Part shown: positions 21,062-30,505 of the stretch, one piece after another
How the letters are laid out: every line of letters starts with the position of its first letter
Numbering within the stretch: the stretch's first letter is position 1
Source: Tetramitus jugosus
Lineage: Eukaryota > Heterolobosea > Eutetramitea > Acrasida > Vahlkampfiidae
DNA length: 64,000 bases
Direction of reading: 5' to 3'
Assembly (NCBI GenBank): GCA_937625935.1
Contig: OW569349.1
Coordinates: 434,001-498,000 of the forward strand
Program-made: the position numbers and the translations under genes
Notes under the pieces: generated by a model
Databases searched by the model: none
The model's input: only the letters and a program-made list of their open reading frames with translations
Told to the model about the DNA's origin: nothing

Positions 21062-22687
21062 ATGGGCGTCAAGGGTTTCACCAATGTTTTGCAAGCATAC
21101 TTTCCCAAGAGTACGACCAAAATTGATGCACTCATGCATCCAAAGCTCTTCCAATTTCAACGATTCGGAACAACCAACAATCCCTCATTGTCACTGCACA
21201 CAATGGCTAGTTCTAGTCCCTCTAGATCGGATTATTCTCGCGGGCTCAAGGACATTGAATCATTTTCTGAAATATTGAACAGTGATAGTTTTGCAAACTA
21301 TGATCATTTGTTGTTTGATATGAATTGTGTTTTGATTGCCAATTTGAGAAGAAAAGAGTTTCATTTGGAACATCATTCGTTGGACCAATCACAATCCACA
21401 CGGATAATGGAATCAATGAATCGACGGCTGTTTCTCACAGTTGACAATTACTTGAATGCGCTCATTTCTTCATTTGCTCCGCGTTCGACAGTGCATTTGT
21501 GTCTCGATGGTCCTGGTCCCGTTTACAAGATACCTACTCAATCGCGGAGTAGAAACAGAACCAATGATCGATGGTTCAATCTATTGCAGGTAACAACGGG
21601 AACACAATTCATGAGCGATTATCATTCCTATGTGAGAAAAGTTTATGGTGGATCAGTGTTGCGTCGATATGAACAATTGGATCAAGTGCACTTCTCATCT
21701 TCTAATATGCCTGGTGAAGGCGAGTGCAAGATATTTCAAAACATTGCACAATTGAATAGTGCTCCAAATGAATCGCCAATGTCCACATCGAAACAACAAA
21801 AGTTTGCAGTTTGCAGTGTTGATGCCGACCTAGTATTGTATGCTGTAGCTGCCCTCAATGCAAATGTCGATATTTTATTGTTGAAAGAGTCAAATAGTTA
21901 TTTACATATCAACACGAGCAAACTAGTCGATTGCTATCTGAAACCGCTTTACAGTGATGTTGCAGTAACGAGAAGAGATTTTGTTTTGTTATCTCTCTTG
22001 AATGGATCCGATTATGTGTCAAAGTTTGGTAGCGAATCACCACTCCATACGTGGTTGGAGTATTCCAAGATACGGTCAGCAGACAAAGGTACCTTTGCAA
22101 ATCGGTCCATTATCTCGTGGAATAACACACTGAGTCAATATGAGTTAGATATAGAATTTCTGATATCATGCATGCCGATGAGAAAGGTGGATGCGAGACA
22201 ACCAACCATTACACCAAAAATCGAACAAACTGTCATTAATTACTTCCAAATGGTGTTATGGAACTTTGAGATGTTACTCAATGGAAAATGCAATGATTAT
22301 TGGTTTTTACCCAGTGGATTTATCATTGCTCCTCGGTGGTTCGAAGTTGAGCAAGTGTATCGCTTCTTGGGACATGAAGAGTTCAATCGCAGGATTCAAC
22401 CAAAGGAACGCATTCACTTTGACCAAACGAGTAATCTATCTCCATTTTTCCCTCATGAACTATGTTCTGCTGTCTCACCTGGCTACTACCGAAACTTTGT
22501 TCCAAAATCATTGCAAGACCTGGATCCGTTCATCGACTTCGCTACAAGAAATGTCAACAATTGTATGCATCCTGAAGGCAGTTTAAACTTTGAAAGCTTA
22601 GTGTCCTATCAGGAGTTGATTCGAAGCGTCGTGAATGTCAGTGACTTGTCTCAGTTCGAAACCACAGACACCATCCACAAACACTAA
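21062..22687 (+). CDS. XRN-family 5'-3' exoribonuclease, short divergent form
   Basis: The 541-residue protein starts MGVKGFTNVLQAYFPK, as XRN enzymes do. It retains the acidic metal-binding set of the XRN_N domain: LLFDMNCVLI, then MPGEGECKIF, then CSVDADLVLYAVA, then LLNGSDYVSKF. It is much shorter than XRN1 or XRN2, ending soon after the nuclease core, and lacks the C-terminal domains of XRN1 (PAZ/Tudor-like, SH3-like). Several blocks between motifs are shorter or altered. XRN enzymes degrade 5'-monophosphate RNA in cytoplasm or nucleus. The small size recalls the multiple divergent XRN paralogues of other protists. The ATG at 21062 is 179 bp from the divergent Hsp33 ATG. Confidence 0.82.
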   Translation: MGVKGFTNVLQAYFPKSTTKIDALMHPKLFQFQRFGTTNNPSLSLHTMASSSPSRSDYSRGLKDIESFSEILNSDSFANYDHLLFDMNCVLIANLRRKEFHLEHHSLDQSQSTRIMESMNRRLFLTVDNYLNALISSFAPRSTVHLCLDGPGPVYKIPTQSRSRNRTNDRWFNLLQVTTGTQFMSDYHSYVRKVYGGSVLRRYEQLDQVHFSSSNMPGEGECKIFQNIAQLNSAPNESPMSTSKQQKFAVCSVDADLVLYAVAALNANVDILLLKESNSYLHINTSKLVDCYLKPLYSDVAVTRRDFVLLSLLNGSDYVSKFGSESPLHTWLEYSKIRSADKGTFANRSIISWNNTLSQYELDIEFLISCMPMRKVDARQPTITPKIEQTVINYFQMVLWNFEMLLNGKCNDYWFLPSGFIIAPRWFEVEQVYRFLGHEEFNRRIQPKERIHFDQTSNLSPFFPHELCSAVSPGYYRNFVPKSLQDLDPFIDFATRNVNNCMHPEGSLNFESLVSYQELIRSVVNVSDLSQFETTDTIHKH

Positions 22688-22734
22688 CACACTAGTGCAA
22701 CAATACAATAAAAACAATAACACTAGACTTTTTA

Positions 22735-23634
22735 TTACATGCGAATGATAGTTTCATCTTGCTTCTCCTCCACGGCAGGAGTGTGCAAGGTCTGCTGTAC
22801 CTTTTTGAATGACTCTGTTCTCACAGTCTTGTTCAATAGCTTGACCATGGATTGAGCCTTCTCCAACTTGTGCTTTGACGAATCTGTCATCTCATGATCC
22901 TTCTGTTGTCTGTAATGATAGAGCTTTGCTCTAAAGAAGCTCAACGTCTTTTGCAACATGTCCAAATCATGCTGAATAAATCGAGTCACTTCGGGCAATT
23001 CAAAGTACTTCTCCGTGTTCATCAACAAGTGAAGCATTGAATTAAATTTTTCTCTGCGGAGTTTGATAGTCTCTTCACTGAATGTGAAGAACCATGAACT
23101 GGGTGGCAATGGACACTCTTCTGCAAACTCTGGATAGTGTGATGTGACTTGTTCATGAAGTTTGACAAATTCATTGAATCTGCGGAACACGTAGTGTGAA
23201 TTGGATGAGATTGGATGATCAAATGACTCCTTGAGCTCTATTTCACCTGATGATGATGATGATGATGGTGGTGGTGACTTGTTGATGTCTAGAGCAGTGG
23301 TGGTGGTGTGATGATCATCTTCATTGGCATTGGTGGTGGTGGTGATGTGAGACTCACCATCACCATCATCATCATGAGTGATGGGTGTGACTCTAATCTC
23401 ATAAATTGTATACTTGTCGTTATCTTCCTCTCTTGTTTGAGTGCCTATAATGTCACAAGAGAATTTTGGATGGAATGATGATGATGGGGTTGTTGTTGTT
23501 GTTGTTGATGGGGACACGTCTACTGCGATACTATCATTGTTGTGTGATGAATATTCTTGTGTGTCAATTGCTGCCTCTTCATCTGGTATTGTGGTTGTTG
23601 TTGTTGTAGTCGTGTAGTAATCTGTGGTTGTCAT
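22735..23634 (-). CDS. PX-domain phosphoinositide-binding protein
   Basis: This 299-residue protein has an N-terminal Thr-rich stretch. A PX domain at about residues 50-215 follows, interrupted by a His/Thr/Ser-rich insertion. Family signals are CDIIGTQTREEDN, YTIYEIRV, the phosphoinositide-binding YVFRRFNEFVKLHEQV, the proline loop CPLPPSSWFF and the second-half basic helix ETIKLRREKFNSMLHLL. The last 85 residues are helical and charged (RAKLYHYRQQ, KHKLEKAQSMVKLL) but too short for a full BAR domain. It probably binds PI3P on endosomes, as sorting nexins do. It converges on the XRN gene, with 47 bp between stops. Confidence 0.8.
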   Translation of the reverse strand: MTTTDYYTTTTTTTTIPDEEAAIDTQEYSSHNNDSIAVDVSPSTTTTTTPSSSFHPKFSCDIIGTQTREEDNDKYTIYEIRVTPITHDDDGDGESHITTTTNANEDDHHTTTTALDINKSPPPSSSSSSGEIELKESFDHPISSNSHYVFRRFNEFVKLHEQVTSHYPEFAEECPLPPSSWFFTFSEETIKLRREKFNSMLHLLMNTEKYFELPEVTRFIQHDLDMLQKTLSFFRAKLYHYRQQKDHEMTDSSKHKLEKAQSMVKLLNKTVRTESFKKVQQTLHTPAVEEKQDETIIRM

Positions 23635-24101
23635 GGTTCGGGTTGTGTTGTTGATCCGTTTGTTATGGTCAGAATGAAGTTTTTTCTCTCTGGTTCTTTT
23701 TGGGAGGAACAGACTTGTTCAACTTGAATGTTTTTTTTAGACAGTCAATTTTCACCGAGCAGGAATTGGATTTCCGTAAAATCGGGTTGCTTTGGTGGAA
23801 GGATCCTCTTCGGACTATTCGGCTCTGAGTGAAAACTGACACATGTTCAACCAAAGTTTTGTGAAAGCAAACAACACAAAATAAAAACACAAGAGAGTTC
23901 TGCGACAGCTTTTTTTCTCGCTGATTCAACAACTGCTCACCCCAAACAACCACACAACTTCAATAAACACGTTGTGAAACGTCAATCGCGCGCCTCAACT
24001 CGTCAATCACACGCTCAACAAACAACCGGTGTACATAGAAATAACAACATACAACACACACGACCGTACAAATACACACAAACACATTGAGCCATTAAAA
24101 T
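23635..24101. other. Divergent region between PX gene and exportin-6
   Basis: This 467 bp region holds an E2F-like element (tcgcgcgcctc, 23986-23996) about 110 bp before the exportin ATG. An AC-rich stretch follows at 24030-24090, typical of 5' leaders in this window. No gene seen. Confidence 0.45.
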
Positions 24102-27100
24102 ATGCTGTCGACTTCTCAATTACAAGAGCTTGAATCCGTGCTCAACCAATTCTATGGTGATGCCACACTGAGCAACGACCAACGAAAACAATTGGAAAAG
24201 TGGTTGAATGATCGTTTTCATGACAGTGCCAATGCGTGGAGAATCGGATTGGAACTCATCAAAACAAACGCCACCACCAACTGTAACATAGGCACAACAA
24301 CAACAGGCAAGACCACCATTTCACCACAACAATTGTACATGACATGGTTCGGATTGCACTTGATTGAGAATGCAATCAAGAATCACTCTGTTTGGCAGAT
24401 TCAGATACCGTCCAATGACAAAAATCAACTCAAATCCGCTCTGTTCCAATTGATTACACAGCACAGAGCCATGCATGCATCCGTTTGGACCAAAATTTGT
24501 ACATTAATTGTGAATATTGCAAAAATGGAGTGGCCAGAACAGTTTCCAGACTTTTTGAGCAATGTGATGCAATTGTGTTGTCAACAAGACACAATTCCAG
24601 TCGGTTTAACAATGCTCTTGTCCGTTTCTGAAGAATTTTCAACGGATCGATCCGACATTCCAACCACGAGGAGAAGTCAACTAAAGAATCACTTGTTGAT
24701 GGAAGTGAACAAGATTTTTGATTTTTTGGGCCAAGTGCTGTTCACACTTTGGGAACAGAATGGAAAAGTGAATCAGTTTAAGAATGCACCGCAAGAGTTG
24801 ACCAATATTGTGTTGCTGTTACTCAAGTGCACATCTCATTTCTTGTCGTGGGTGCCCTTTGAAAAACACTTGAAAGTAGAAATGTTGGATATTTTGACTG
24901 TTTATGCCACAGTGCCCGCATCCGAAACCATTCGAATTCAAGCCCTGACCTGTTTTACAGAAGTGTTGGGCAAGCCGTTTGTTGCCACGAGTGCCGAGCC
25001 GCTCATGCTCAAATGCTTTCGTCAAGTGTGTCACATATTGGCCATGTTTGTCAATGCGAACACACCATCTACTCCTTCAGGAGTAGAGGATGTCGATTCT
25101 GATTATTTGGAAAAATTGGCGCTGTTGCAGCATTTCTTTATCGTCAATCATTTGAGAAGGATAGAGTCAACAGAACTGGCCATTCAATTCCTTGATCTCT
25201 TCCACAGATTTACATTTAATCATCACCTATCAACGGGCCAGTTCTTGTTGTGTATTGAATCATTGTCCTCATTTTTGGAGCATCTACAAAATAAGAAGGA
25301 AGGAGTGGACGCACCTTCGTTTGCTGGGCTTATTGCGCAGTACAGTGGCATCATGATTGAATTCGAGAAACAAATATTGGCATTGTGCATATTTAGACCT
25401 GACACAAGAGAGGAAATCTTTGAGTTGGATGATGTGAAAGTTGACAGTAACGATCAAACGGAGCTTGATCAATTTTTGAATCAATGTGTCGAAGTAGTTG
25501 CATTAATTGCTGATTTATATTTTGAGAAATCGTTGGAGCTGATGCATCAATTGTTCCATGCCGGTGCTGTCCAATTTAAGTCATTGGATAAGAGTATTGC
25601 GATCGTTCACTCGTTAGATCGCTTGTCAGACAAAGAGAAAGCTTCTTTTTGTGTGGCAAGAAACCTTGTCACGACACTGAGAATATATGGACAGTTGAAC
25701 GATAAATTTGTCCAGAATTTTGATGCGACATTGAGTGTGTGTTCATTCTTCCTCAGTGGTGCAATATCTATTCAGATGGATCTACTTGGAAATATGATCC
25801 ATCACAAGGGAAAAATTTTCAGTTTATTGTCCAAAGAAATATTTGATTGTCTTCAAATGTTTCATCCTTGGATGAAAGCATTCTCCACAAAGGACCATAT
25901 TCGGGGAGAGTTTGAAAAGTTGATTGTGGTCATTTTTGACTCGTTCGTTAAGAGTTTAGATCCATCGACAAATGCTACAGCTGATATTCTTAATGGTTGC
26001 ACAGGATTAATGCTCACTATCTTTTATAACTTTGGATCACTACCATTGACCGAATTGTCACAATATAAGATTATTATGCAGAATCTGCCACAGCTTACTC
26101 AGTACTTGGCAACTAAATTCCCATTCGAAGAATTTGAACCAATTGTGAAGAGACTCTATGCCGCATTATCAAACTCGATACTGTTGAAACAGATGAGTAA
26201 CGCAAGTGCATTGATAGAATGGCAGAGACAGAATTATGCACAATTCACTAGCTGTTTCCTCCAAGATCATTTCCAAAAGATTCTTGTCCTATTGCAGAAC
26301 AATCAATTCAATGATGTAACTATTCTAAACACTTTGCCAACCATTATTACGATCGCTAGATCAATAGTCGATTCTGTACATGACAAAAACAAAGTTACCA
26401 AGGCAATTGTGCATGAGAATCTAAAGTTTTTGACTGACAACTTGTTGAACCTGTTTAAGGTTTATATTCAATCGCCACATATATCGAACCTCTTGCTGGG
26501 ATTTATGTTGTCTATTTTCAACTCGCTTTCCACTCAAGTTGGTTTGGATTTCATTCAACAAACTGTTGAATCATTTTTTGACTTGTTCACCCAAGAAGCA
26601 GCTCAAAGATTTGCTGCAGATACAAATGGAAGAACAGTTCTCATCAGCTTTTTAGAACTGTTAAATGCGTTGATGAGTGAAGGAAGTTCAAGATTTGTAT
26701 CCCTCACTGGGAGAGTAGTTGCCGTGTGCCAAAATGTCATCTTCCCAGCGATCATGCCCAATAATTCAGCATCATACCTCTCTGCCAAAACATCTATTGA
26801 TGTGTTGCTGAGGTACTCGAATCTCATGCACACAATTCTGCATTCCAACTGGAAATATTTCTTTGACATGAAGCAGGAGCCTACAAATCAGCAGTCCCTC
26901 GCTCAATTTATCTTTGTAATGCATTGTTTCCTCCAAAACTTCCAATTGCCTGATATTGATGTCTTTAAGGAGACCATCAAACTAATTGAGCAACTAAATT
27001 CATCCCGAAAACTCTACTCCAGGCCAATATTTATTGACCAAATGATGCCAACATTCTTAAAGGTATTATTCGATGTGTTGGTAGCCAAATCACACTTCAT

Positions 27101-27350
27101 CATTCAAGAGGATATCATATTGATCATTCAGAACATTGCAAGCTCAAGTGGCTCTGTGTTTGAAACAAACTTTTTGCCAAACTACCTGTCAAGTATCAGA
27201 TCAAATCAAAACACAGCCCTGAACCAACAACAACAAGTCCTCCTCCGTCAATACTTTGTGAATGTGGATGACCGCTTCTCTAGCAAATTGGACAGTTTCT
27301 CGAACGATGTTCGCTACTATTTGAATGGTCAAACCTCAATGAGTGCATAA
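24102..27350 (+). CDS. XPO6: Exportin-6 (actin-profilin nuclear exporter)
   Basis: This intronless 1082-residue HEAT-repeat protein is of the exportin/importin-beta class. The N-terminal part follows exportin-6: ELESVLNQFY, NDRFHDSANAWRIGLELI, LHLIENAIKNHSVW, IVNIAKMEWPEQFPDFLSNV, PVGLTMLLSVSEEFSTDRSD, HFLSWVPFEKHLK and LRRIESTELAIQFLDLFHRF. Human XPO6 has equivalents such as LRRIESYSQFPVVEFLTLLFKYTF. The rest is helical repeats without distinctive motifs, and the length fits the family. Exportin-6 carries actin and profilin out of the nucleus with Ran-GTP. RanGAP, which resets Ran, lies 19 kb away, and other actin regulators flank it. Confidence 0.85.
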   Translation: MLSTSQLQELESVLNQFYGDATLSNDQRKQLEKWLNDRFHDSANAWRIGLELIKTNATTNCNIGTTTTGKTTISPQQLYMTWFGLHLIENAIKNHSVWQIQIPSNDKNQLKSALFQLITQHRAMHASVWTKICTLIVNIAKMEWPEQFPDFLSNVMQLCCQQDTIPVGLTMLLSVSEEFSTDRSDIPTTRRSQLKNHLLMEVNKIFDFLGQVLFTLWEQNGKVNQFKNAPQELTNIVLLLLKCTSHFLSWVPFEKHLKVEMLDILTVYATVPASETIRIQALTCFTEVLGKPFVATSAEPLMLKCFRQVCHILAMFVNANTPSTPSGVEDVDSDYLEKLALLQHFFIVNHLRRIESTELAIQFLDLFHRFTFNHHLSTGQFLLCIESLSSFLEHLQNKKEGVDAPSFAGLIAQYSGIMIEFEKQILALCIFRPDTREEIFELDDVKVDSNDQTELDQFLNQCVEVVALIADLYFEKSLELMHQLFHAGAVQFKSLDKSIAIVHSLDRLSDKEKASFCVARNLVTTLRIYGQLNDKFVQNFDATLSVCSFFLSGAISIQMDLLGNMIHHKGKIFSLLSKEIFDCLQMFHPWMKAFSTKDHIRGEFEKLIVVIFDSFVKSLDPSTNATADILNGCTGLMLTIFYNFGSLPLTELSQYKIIMQNLPQLTQYLATKFPFEEFEPIVKRLYAALSNSILLKQMSNASALIEWQRQNYAQFTSCFLQDHFQKILVLLQNNQFNDVTILNTLPTIITIARSIVDSVHDKNKVTKAIVHENLKFLTDNLLNLFKVYIQSPHISNLLLGFMLSIFNSLSTQVGLDFIQQTVESFFDLFTQEAAQRFAADTNGRTVLISFLELLNALMSEGSSRFVSLTGRVVAVCQNVIFPAIMPNNSASYLSAKTSIDVLLRYSNLMHTILHSNWKYFFDMKQEPTNQQSLAQFIFVMHCFLQNFQLPDIDVFKETIKLIEQLNSSRKLYSRPIFIDQMMPTFLKVLFDVLVAKSHFIIQEDIILIIQNIASSSGSVFETNFLPNYLSSIRSNQNTALNQQQQVLLRQYFVNVDDRFSSKLDSFSNDVRYYLNGQTSMSA

Positions 27351-27402
27351 ACTATGGTATCAATTTAATTGTCCTGAATATCATTTTTCATTGTTTTATT
27401 GA

Positions 27403-28371
27403 TTACGCGAGAGATATGTTGTCTCTACCCTCGAATACAACCATTAGATTCTTCTTCAAGAGGAGGTTGGCTACAGGGTATTGTCTAGAGACGGAGTCAA
27501 CAAATCTTGTTTCGTCCTTCTCTAACTTATCCTTGTCTTCAAGAGCAGGAATTACTTGATCCCAGAAAGTGTGTTTGGATGGTGTATTGAGAACCAAGAT
27601 GATTTGCTCGCAATTGTTCTCCAAGAATTTCAAGTTCACAGTGATTCGATCTGGAATTGGACGCTTGTCTGTTTTGGTGTGAATGACCACATCATCTGTT
27701 TCAATTTCTTTGCTAGATAAAGGAGGAAAGAGTCCAGCAACTTGGCCATGTTCTCCCATCTTAACGGCCATTAAATCAATCTTACCATTCTCTTGAAGAA
27801 GAGACTTGATTCTCTCGTTGTAGTCTTTGACACACTCATTCAATTGCAATGTGTCCACTCTTGGATAATACAAAGTGACATCTGGTAAATCTTGCAGTAG
27901 ATACTTGTGACTGTTGGCATCTGGATGACTACTGGGAACAAATCTATCATCCGATAAGAAAAATATGGCATTTGTCAAGTCAATCTTCTCTTGTTGTATT
28001 TGATCTCGGAGGAGTCGATGAATGGGAATAAAGGTGAAACCACTGCTGAGACCAATTACAGTTTTCTTATTCTTTTCTTTTGGTTCCTTTAATTTTCTTA
28101 CAATTTCATCCACGACAAAATGATGCAACTGGTCATAGTTTACCTCGGAGTCCACTTGGAAGTGAAAGTGATCCATCATAGTTTCTGACACTAATGGGTT
28201 TGGAATCACGAAATCCGAGTTGATAATTTCACACTTTGATCGCAATAGGGACAGAAATACACCCAATGTTGTATTTTGGATCCACCTTTTCCCCGAATCA
28301 AAGATTATACTCCGGCGAACTTGGCTTGAACTCAACCGAACGGACAGCACAAACCAGACGAACAAAATCAT
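27403..28371 (-). CDS. PGLS: 6-phosphogluconolactonase
   Basis: The 322-residue frame contains a glucosamine-6-phosphate isomerase/6PGL fold. Landmarks are the phosphate-binding strand (KTVIGLSSGFTFIPI), the DERxVP-type motif (FFLSDDRFVPSSHPDANSHKYLL) and the active-site strand LMAVKMGEHGQVAGLFPP, corresponding to GxGxDGHTASLFP. DRITVNLKFL follows in the usual place. It hydrolyses 6-phosphogluconolactone in the oxidative pentose phosphate pathway. The core domain starts near MMDHFHF (ATGs at 28179 and 28176), which gives the usual family length. The upstream ~64 residues (MILFVWFVLSVRLSS...) look like a signal or targeting region or may be untranslated leader. The divergent neighbour's ATG is only 52 bp away. 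Confidence 0.82.
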   Translation of the reverse strand: MILFVWFVLSVRLSSSQVRRSIIFDSGKRWIQNTTLGVFLSLLRSKCEIINSDFVIPNPLVSETMMDHFHFQVDSEVNYDQLHHFVVDEIVRKLKEPKEKNKKTVIGLSSGFTFIPIHRLLRDQIQQEKIDLTNAIFFLSDDRFVPSSHPDANSHKYLLQDLPDVTLYYPRVDTLQLNECVKDYNERIKSLLQENGKIDLMAVKMGEHGQVAGLFPPLSSKEIETDDVVIHTKTDKRPIPDRITVNLKFLENNCEQIILVLNTPSKHTFWDQVIPALEDKDKLEKDETRFVDSVSRQYPVANLLLKKNLMVVFEGRDNISLA

Positions 28372-28423
28372 GCTCAATTTTTTGATAAGTTAGCCGTGTT
28401 GCTTTGATTATTTAGTTTGAAGA

Positions 28424-29212
28424 ATGTCCTTCCATGATCCTGATTCAATGACCTACGTGCCACTTGCTTGTCAAGAAAACACCGATCTCTCGCACCACCA
28501 TCATTCTCCACTACGGTTCGTCGTTTTATCCGACACTCACAATACTCACAACGATTTCGAAGATTTACCAGAGGGCGATATTCTACTGCACACTGGAGAC
28601 TTCACCAAATGGGGACTCATCAATGAGCTATCTGACTTCAAAAGCTACTTGCATCGGCAGAGTAACAACTTTAAGCACATTGTTCTGATACCAGGGAATC
28701 ATGAATTCTTCCCTGATATGGTCAATAGCTACTTTTATTCATGGATTCATGGTTTAGACAGCACAAAGGTTCACTATCTACTCGATTCCGTGATTACAAT
28801 CGAGGGAGTAACAATTTACGGCTCTCGGTTCAAGCCCCACTCTCACTTTAACTGGCTGTATCCCACAGGGAGAGACTGTGATGCCAAGACATCTTTTGAT
28901 GATGTTCCAATGGACATACCGATCGATATCGTTCTGACTCACCAGCCTCCAAAGTTATCATCCCTTGACAGACAATTCTTCAGAAGAGGCAACCAGGAAT
29001 TAACCCAGATCATTATGAAAAAAGATCCAGCCGTTCATATATTCGGTCACAACCATGAGAGTTTTGGCTACAGGTATGCACGAGATGATCCAAACAATGA
29101 ACTCTCCCACTTGAAGACAACCTTTATCTCAGCACCATCCATCCATGGCTATCACGGCGAAAAAAGGAGGAAACCTATTGTATTTGATTTTGTTCCCCGA
29201 TCAAGTCAATAA
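28424..29212 (+). CDS. MPPED/239-type metallophosphoesterase
   Basis: The 262-residue protein carries the calcineurin-like phosphoesterase metal-binding set in order: LSDTHNTH, LLHTGDFTKWG, LIPGNHEFF, VLTHQPP and HIFGHNHESFGY. The short spacing and the GSRFKPHSHFNWLYPTGRD region match the MPPED1/MPPED2 (239) subfamily, which hydrolyses cyclic nucleotides in vitro. The normal Gly-His-x-His second-metal motif is GHNHE here, so activity is expected. The N-terminal ~30 residues are polar and His-rich. There is no signal peptide or membrane helix. It is divergent from 6PGL and is followed in tandem by a mitochondrial carrier. Confidence 0.85.
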   Translation: MSFHDPDSMTYVPLACQENTDLSHHHHSPLRFVVLSDTHNTHNDFEDLPEGDILLHTGDFTKWGLINELSDFKSYLHRQSNNFKHIVLIPGNHEFFPDMVNSYFYSWIHGLDSTKVHYLLDSVITIEGVTIYGSRFKPHSHFNWLYPTGRDCDAKTSFDDVPMDIPIDIVLTHQPPKLSSLDRQFFRRGNQELTQIIMKKDPAVHIFGHNHESFGYRYARDDPNNELSHLKTTFISAPSIHGYHGEKRRKPIVFDFVPRSSQ

Positions 29213-29293
29213 ACGACACCAATGTTTTAGTTCGTATTGTTGTGTTCCTTCGGAAGATCTTCCAGCTTTACAAACCAATCACAACGAAACAGA

Positions 29294-30154
29294 ATGCATC
29301 CGTCAGAAGACACTTCTAGTGGAAAGTACTATTCCTCTACCTCCAGCAACTTGATCGCTGGACTTTTGTCTTCCACCATTGTCAGAACAGCGATGAGCCC
29401 TATTGAGCGCCCAAGACTTCTTCTCCCTTGTACGGCGAATGATCCGAGGTGTGACACATGGTACCATAGTTTTAAGCATTGGAGAGATTATCCAAGGATA
29501 TACAAGGCAATTCTTAATCAAGAAGGAATTTTTGCATTGTGGAGAGGAAATCTGGCTAATTTACAGAGATACGTACCGCTCAAGACACTGCAACTTGTAA
29601 CCAAGGATGAATTCAGAACTTGGCTACACGCAGCAGATACCAAAGGCTCTCAATTACTTGCTGTGAATATGGGATCTGCCGCCCTAGCAGGTTTCTGTCT
29701 CTATCTAGTCCCCTATGACCGATATCAGTTGGAGCGAATGAAATCTGGTGTGACACTAAAATCTCTCTACCAACAAGGGAAAGTCGGGTCTGTATTGTAC
29801 AAGCACTTTGGGATATCAGCATTTGGTGTCTCAGCCTTCTCCTCCATTTCGCTCGGTCTCTTCGACACGTTTGTAATGCATACAGAACAACCTGGTTTGT
29901 TGTCTCAGATAGTAGTCGCACAATCAGCCTATATCATGGCTACCTTGATCACCTATCCATTGGACACTGTCCGAAGGAGACTTTTTCGATGCGAGGATAC
30001 ACCAAGTTCTACATATCAAATGGCTAAAGGGATAGCCCAGAAGGAAGGCATTCCTTCACTTTATAGAGGGGCTCTAAGGAATATATTCAGGGGATCTGGT
30101 AATTCGCTGTTGATTGTTGTCTACTATCAAATTCAAAAGTACCTGTCTGATTGA
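29294..30154 (+). CDS. Mitochondrial carrier family protein, ADP/ATP-carrier-like
   Basis: The 286-residue protein has three ~95-residue repeats. The carrier signature P-x-[DE]-x-x-[KR] appears as SPIERPRL, then VPYDRYQL (Gln for the basic residue), then YPLDTVRRRLF. Each repeat half ends with the family's glycine-rich turn (GIFALWRGNLANLQRYVPL; GIPSLYRGALRNIFRGSG). The Leu-x-x-Tyr-Arg-Gly and Trp-Arg-Gly segments and the third-repeat RRR recall adenine nucleotide carriers. The full RRRMMM hallmark is not there (RRRLFR), so the substrate may differ or the transporter may be a divergent paralogue. It acts in the inner mitochondrial or related membrane. Start: first in-frame ATG, 29294. Confidence 0.78.
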   Translation: MHPSEDTSSGKYYSSTSSNLIAGLLSSTIVRTAMSPIERPRLLLPCTANDPRCDTWYHSFKHWRDYPRIYKAILNQEGIFALWRGNLANLQRYVPLKTLQLVTKDEFRTWLHAADTKGSQLLAVNMGSAALAGFCLYLVPYDRYQLERMKSGVTLKSLYQQGKVGSVLYKHFGISAFGVSAFSSISLGLFDTFVMHTEQPGLLSQIVVAQSAYIMATLITYPLDTVRRRLFRCEDTPSSTYQMAKGIAQKEGIPSLYRGALRNIFRGSGNSLLIVVYYQIQKYLSD

Positions 30155-30505
30155 CATGTTGCCTCTCAGCACCTGGGTGTTGCTTGTCCGAAAGAAACAA
30201 ATACGTTGTGAAACCTTCCATGGACCTGCTAAACAACTCACCACTGCCCGTCCGTCTACAGGAAGAAACCAACTGTAGTTGATCTCAAATGAACATTGGT
30301 TGTATTTCTGTCGTGGGAAAAAATAGTAAATTCGGAGATTTCAAACGACTATTTTTGTTGAAAAGTCCAACCTGGGCAGCAGGCATAAATTGAAACGACT
30401 AGCTCAAAGTCGAAAGTGAGAGCAAAACCCACTCATTTCACACCCATATTATCCATACTCCCCGTAAATACTTCCTAAATCCCAAAACACCGAAGTAGTG
30501 CAACA
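30155..30505. other. Tandem intergenic region before the AIG1-like gene
   Basis: This 351 bp stretch has no coding signal that I can support. It presumably holds the carrier 3' UTR and the promoter of the next gene. An AC-rich leader (about 30420-30505) precedes the ATG at 30506. Confidence 0.4.
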
